64,000 nucleotides of DNA from Zygaena filipendulae. Lineage: Eukaryota > Arthropoda > Insecta > Lepidoptera > Zygaenidae. The stretch is taken from contig OU015660.1 in the NCBI GenBank assembly GCA_907165275.2, positions 5,024,501 to 5,088,500 of the forward strand, in the 5' to 3' direction. Below the pieces are notes generated by a model. That model worked only from the letters and a program-made list of their open reading frames with translations, had not been told where the DNA came from and searched no databases. The position numbers and the translations under genes were made by a program. Of the stretch, positions 60,000 to 64,000 are shown one piece after another; position 1 is the first letter of the stretch, and each line of letters opens with the position of its first letter.

Positions 60000-60216
60000 T
60001 ATCTTTATGTATCTATATGAATCTAGGTTTCACCTGCTATAATTTGATGCTCTGCTCCTATTGGTCGTAGCATGATATTATATTATAGCCCATAGCCTTC
60101 CTCGATAAATTGACTTTGCAACACAGAAAGAATTTTTCAATTCAAACCAGGAGTTTCTGAGATTAGTGCGTTCAAATAAACAAACAATCTTCAGTTTTAT
60201 AATGTTAGTATAGATT
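60000..60216 (+). repeat. Common lepidopteran retroposon, inner part
   Basis: GCCCATAGCCTTCCTCGATA, AATTTTTCAATTCAAACCAG, TTTCTGAGATTAGTGCGTTC and TAATGTTAGTATAGAT are successive blocks of a very abundant lepidopteran repeat. Confidence 0.65.
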
Positions 60217-61119
60217 TGTTACTCAAAAGGCTTTCACCTGTCAGAATATTGTCTGTCCCGCTCCTTGTTCCGAAGAAGAGCGAGTTGCGAGCGAATCCAG
60301 TTTCCGACTTTGAGTAGTTTTTATTATATTAATACGTAGGTACGTGGCTTAAATAGCTTTAATAAGAAACCTGTATAACAGTATTCTGAGTACATAATAG
60401 TAAATATTTACTATATGGCTACCTGATATTTGCGATGGGTTCGCTGACCTATTGAAATATAAAGTGTAGTTAAGTGTTAAGTTAAAGTAGTAGGTAATTA
60501 AATAAGCCTACATTTTTGATAGGATTGAATCTGAATTTTGGCACAAGTCATCTTTATTTATTTACATGTCAAAATACTTTGTGGTGGGTGCAGAAAATTT
60601 TTAAAGTTTTTTTTTATTAGGTAAAGTATACTGTTTGGTAAAATTGTGATAAAATCCAAAATATAAATTCAAGTAGAAGAAGAACCTCTTACAGGAAGAA
60701 GGTACGAATTACTAACTAATTCTACTAATTCCTACTATATTTAACTAATTCTTAAAATTTTACACGATTTATTCATAAGAAAGATAAACACTAAGAACCT
60801 ATTTACGTAAAAAAAATGAAATTGATTATAAGGTGATTACGAAGAGGACGTATTTCCTTGGGACCCATAACTAACGAGCGTAAAAGCAATCCTATGAATT
60901 TGAAAGAAGCGAATAAAGTTTGCCAGGGTCGTAGCAAGTAGAGGTTAATAAGAAATCTGCCAACTCTCCCCGGTGTCAGTTCAAGATATAGTGGAAAGTC
61001 TTTATATTGCACTTTAGTTGCACTCTCTTTTAGGCAGTCAGATCAAATCTGCCAATAGCGAGTGGAGAGTAGGTACATAAATATTCTGTAATTTGGCTGA
61101 TGACAAAAAAGTATACTTG

Positions 61120-61310
61120 TTTTTTTATGTTATAGGGGGCAAACGGGCAGGTGGGACACCGGACAGTAAGTGATTACCACCGTCCATGGACATCTGCAAC
61201 ACCAGAAGGCATGCATGGTGCGTTGCCGACCTGGAATGGGGATGGGAACTGGCTTTCAAGTGAGGCTGCCGGAACACACCGTTAGGTGCTTGGCGACAGA
61301 TTTACAATTT
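61120..61310 (+). repeat. Common lepidopteran repeat (GCAAACGGGCAGG family)
   Basis: TTTTATGTTATAGGGGGCAA, ACGGGCAGGTGGGACACC, ACCACCGTCCATGGACATCT, GGTGCGTTGCCGACCTGG and GGCTGCCGGAACACACCG mark a very frequent retroposon. Its reversed fragment lies at 10828-10866. Confidence 0.65.
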
Positions 61311-61403
61311 CAAGATAGTAACTAACCAGCCGGGTAGTACAATAATAGTTACCTACTCTACGTGATTCAACAGTTATCAGCTTAGTGAATCATGTGGATC
61401 ATC

Positions 61404-61463
61404 GGATCGTAGATCGTCGGATCATGGATCATCAGATCGTGGATCGTCGAATCGTGGATCGTG
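61404..61463. repeat. 15-bp minisatellite, four clear units
   Basis: Units of exactly 15 bp start at 61404, 61419, 61434 and 61449. Each is built from two GATC-centred halves (GGATCGT or GGATCAT, then GGATCGTC or a variant). A partial unit lies upstream and a decayed one downstream. Confidence 0.75.
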
Positions 61464-61765
61464 GATAATCGGTAGAAAGGTTAAGGTTTTTTTTTTCTCA
61501 ACTTTATATCTTGAGTTGTAGAGTGTAGAGTCCTCCTGATACGATGAAACATCATAAATTTATGCATGCACAGGAAAAACACTGACGTTTTAGGTTAAAA
61601 TTTGATTTATTGATTCATATAAAATTAAAATTGTCCTAACTTTACTTGGTCTAAAAGTTCACTAAAAGAACACAAGGAAAGGATTTTTTCTGGAAATTCA
61701 ACTCTTATAAAGGTAAAAAGTAATATGAAAGCTTTTGTATGGAAGGTATTCAGACTTATTATATA

Positions 61766-62253
61766 CTAGCTGTGCCCCGCGGTTTCACCCGTGTTAATTT
61801 CAGAGTTCCCGTGGGAATTCTGGGATAAAAAGTACCCTTTGTCCTTCTCTGTACCTCTGACAATGTGCATGCCAAATTTCATCTAAATCCGTTCTGCCGT
61901 TTTTGCGTGATTGAGTAAACGTATGCGAGGATATGAGCTCGAAAGCGCATTTTCATCAGACTTGCTTCAAATTTATCGTCACTGCTCAGCTCCTATGTGT
62001 CTTAGCGTTATGTTATATAGCCTATAACCTGCCCAGAACTATGGACTACAATCCCTACAGTAGTTCAATTCCTTCAGTAGTTTTTGACCCATGCGTGCAC
62101 ATACAGACGGACTAAACAGACAGACAAACAGACAAAAAATTTACTGATTGCATTTTTGGCATTAGCATCGACCACCATTCATCCTCCAATATTAATTTTG
62201 AATATATATCAATGTACAGAAATGACCTCTCTACAGTTTTATTATAAGTATAG
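61766..62253 (-). repeat. Long Helitron-like repeat, copy 2
   Basis: CTAGCTGTGCCCCGCGG at left, then GTGATTGAGTAAACGTATGC, TCGTCACTGCTCAGCTCC, GACCCATGCGTGCACATACA, an (ACAG)-type run and ACAGTTTTATTATAAGTATA at the far end. The order is the exact reverse of 46818-47308. The open frames inside are not genes. Confidence 0.7.
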
Positions 62254-64000
62254 ATATAGATTATATAAAGTTATACATAGTATATAGTAGTAGTATACTG
62301 TTTTTGGTGATTGAATGCCAAAGGATGAAAAGGGGGAAACAGGGCTAAAATATAAGTTTCATTATGACACACACTGTATAAACGATATTCATTTTTAGCA
62401 CATTTTACTACGTTCTTTATAGTGCTCTGTCAAATGATATAATTAAGCAATCAATAAATTATTTAATAAAAATAGCTAGTCATAGCTATAGTCACACCAG
62501 TAGTTAATAATATCTGAGGTACGCGAAAGTGCGTTTTTTATTATGTTTCTTGGATACAATAGGGATAGAATAAAAAGACTCATTCGTCAACTCGCACGTG
62601 TCAAACTCGTGAGTGCGCGCGAGTAAGCACCTTCCGTTTTTACCTACTTTTTTTGTCGTTAACTCGCTCAACCGTGAAAATGTGTAGAGTCAGCTAGTTA
62701 GTTAAGAGTCATTTTTAAAAATTAATATACATAAGGTATATCATGTTAAGGCAGGTACCCACTTTAAATATATAAAAAATTTATATGACTTTAAAATAAA
62801 ACATAATACTTATCGTTTTCGAGATAGATATTTTATGTATAAATACAAATCAACATAACAATAATCAACAAAATTACAATGACTCATGAATTTGGTTTAT
62901 CCATCGATCTCATATAGTTAATTAAAAAAACAAAAAAACACGCTTTTTATAGAAAACCAAACTAAAAAATAGAAAAAAAAAATTAAAAAAATTTTAATTT
63001 AATAATTGAATTGAATTGAATTGAAAGAACTTTATTTGACACAACACATGGATAGTTACAACATACATAAATTAAAAAAAAAGCAATAATAATATTGCAA
63101 ATAAAAAAAAATGTATTTTATTTTAATAAAAGCGGGGGGTGCATGGTGTCAATAGTTATAAATATTTTATTGACAGATATGTGTAGAAGGATCATCATTT
63201 CTATAATATCTTAAAAAGCACCCCACGCTTTTTTTTAAATAAAATACATTTTTTTTATTTACACTATAGTTTATATTTTTAGAATTTTTATCCACTATTC
63301 TTAATTCAAATTTATTACAATTTATTTTCTACTTTTAGTTTGGTGTTTTTTACAAACTATTATTTATTCTACTTTTTAGTTTGGTTTATTTTTTTGTTTT
63401 TTTTTTAAACTATGGTGCCTGGTAGTTTTCCTTGTTGGTCTTGACGAAGACACTCCACGTCTCAAGAAAAAAAAATCGCTAATCCTGATTATCCTAGTAC
63501 GGATAACGAGTCAAACTGTTTAAAATATGGAATTGTCATCGGTCCTTAATAAGTATGCCAAATTTCGAGTTAATCCGACGTTTTGAAGGGGGTCAAAATC
63601 ATGTTCAAATATTTCGTTACATACTAACATACATACATCTGAAGCTAATAAAAAAGCGTGTAAAAAGTAGATTTATTTATTTATTTATTTATAGAAATTT
63701 CACTGTAAATACAGGTAAGTGCCCAATGGATTACAGCGTAGATGCATAGTTCCATACAAAAGTTCACTTAAAAACTATCCACAGTCGTGTTTACGTAGTT
63801 ATAGCTGTGGTTATCGTTGGTATTAACATAAATTAATGCAAATTTAACCTTAAGTACTCGACTTAAAGTTATATTTACAAATCAATCTACAAAAAGCAAT
63901 AAAATTTTACGACCGAATTTCGACAGTCTAGGACAAGGTATTTAAAAGCGCACCCAAATGTTCAAGAGGGCGCTTATTTCATGAGGACATTTTTTGACGC
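62254..64000. other. AT-rich DNA with a small MITE and simple repeats
   Basis: Homopolymer-rich DNA. GAATTGAATTGAATTGAA near 63007 leads into a retroposon tail (CTTTATTTGACACAACACAT). TTTA repeats lie near 63670-63692. A common repeat fragment with AAGTATGCCAAATTTCGAG lies near 63550-63650. No gene recognised. Confidence 0.4.
63099..63262. mobile_element. Small AT-rich MITE with about 43-bp TIRs
   Basis: The left arm AAATAAAAAAAAATGTATTT ends in GCGGGGGGTGC. The right arm begins GCACCCCACGC and ends in AAAATACATTTTTTTTATTT. Arms pair with a few mismatches around a 75-bp centre. Confidence 0.55.

Larger units (their letters stand above)
57001..61119. other. AT-rich DNA with two listed repeats
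   Basis: Apart from the repeats at 58110 and 60000 no gene is recognised. A GC-richer stretch near 57780-57860 (AGCGCTCGAGAGCAGCAGAG) has no open domain. Frames such as 58951-59172 are unsupported. Confidence 0.4.

Overview
This is a gene-poor, AT-rich insect window, almost certainly from a moth or butterfly (Lepidoptera). The signs are runs of TAGGTA/TACCTA, many Helitron-like repeats ending in a GC hairpin plus CAGCTAG, known lepidopteran dispersed repeats, and 3' tails such as GCGATAAGGCCGCC with AATAAA. No complete host gene is visible. The only intact long reading frame is a Tc1-like transposase. Most short open frames are chance frames in repeats or intergenic DNA.

Layout. 1-19.7 kb is mostly unique non-coding DNA with a few repeats: a tRNA-derived SINE at 11.1 kb, a MITE at 11.8 kb that recurs at 41.2 kb, and a 150-bp MITE at 18.1 kb. 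It also holds one candidate terminal coding exon at 13.47 kb and two GC-rich islands (15.9 and 18.6-18.95 kb). 19.7-22 kb has a 32-bp hairpin tandem repeat, an old retroposon, and an intact 1,556-bp Tc1-family transposon (20369-21924) with perfect 27-bp terminal inverted repeats (TIRs) and TA on both sides. 22.97-24.84 kb is bounded by diverged inverted repeats. Between them lie a broken copy of the Doa/CLK (LAMMER) protein kinase and a BEL/Pao integrase remnant, both on the minus strand.

28-34 kb is the richest part. It has five 20-nt stem-loops with compensating stem changes, then a decayed DIRS-type (tyrosine-recombinase) retrotransposon of about 3.3 kb. That element shows gag-like, reverse transcriptase, RNase H and tyrosine recombinase segments and is split by a Helitron-like insertion. 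It is followed by a young 342-bp MITE with perfect 70-bp TIRs that carry a splice-donor consensus, flanked by the 5-bp duplication ATAAT.

37-47.6 kb is a repeat thicket: Helitron-like elements head to tail, a pogo-like transposase C-terminus with a PHD-type zinc finger, a nested foldback at 42.8 kb, and a 1,004-bp foldback element with about 450-bp arms roughly 99% identical (45204-46207), inserted in a Helitron-like element. 47.6-64 kb is mostly unique AT-rich DNA with two copies of a long composite repeat, more Helitron-like and SINE/LINE fragments, a 15-bp minisatellite and a small MITE.

The window therefore reads as intronic or intergenic DNA with a layered transposon history. Old DIRS, BEL/Pao and pogo copies are pseudogenised; Helitron-like repeats sit in and around them; the Tc1 element, the 342-bp MITE and the 1-kb foldback look youngest. 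All assignments come from reading motifs by eye; no database search was possible.
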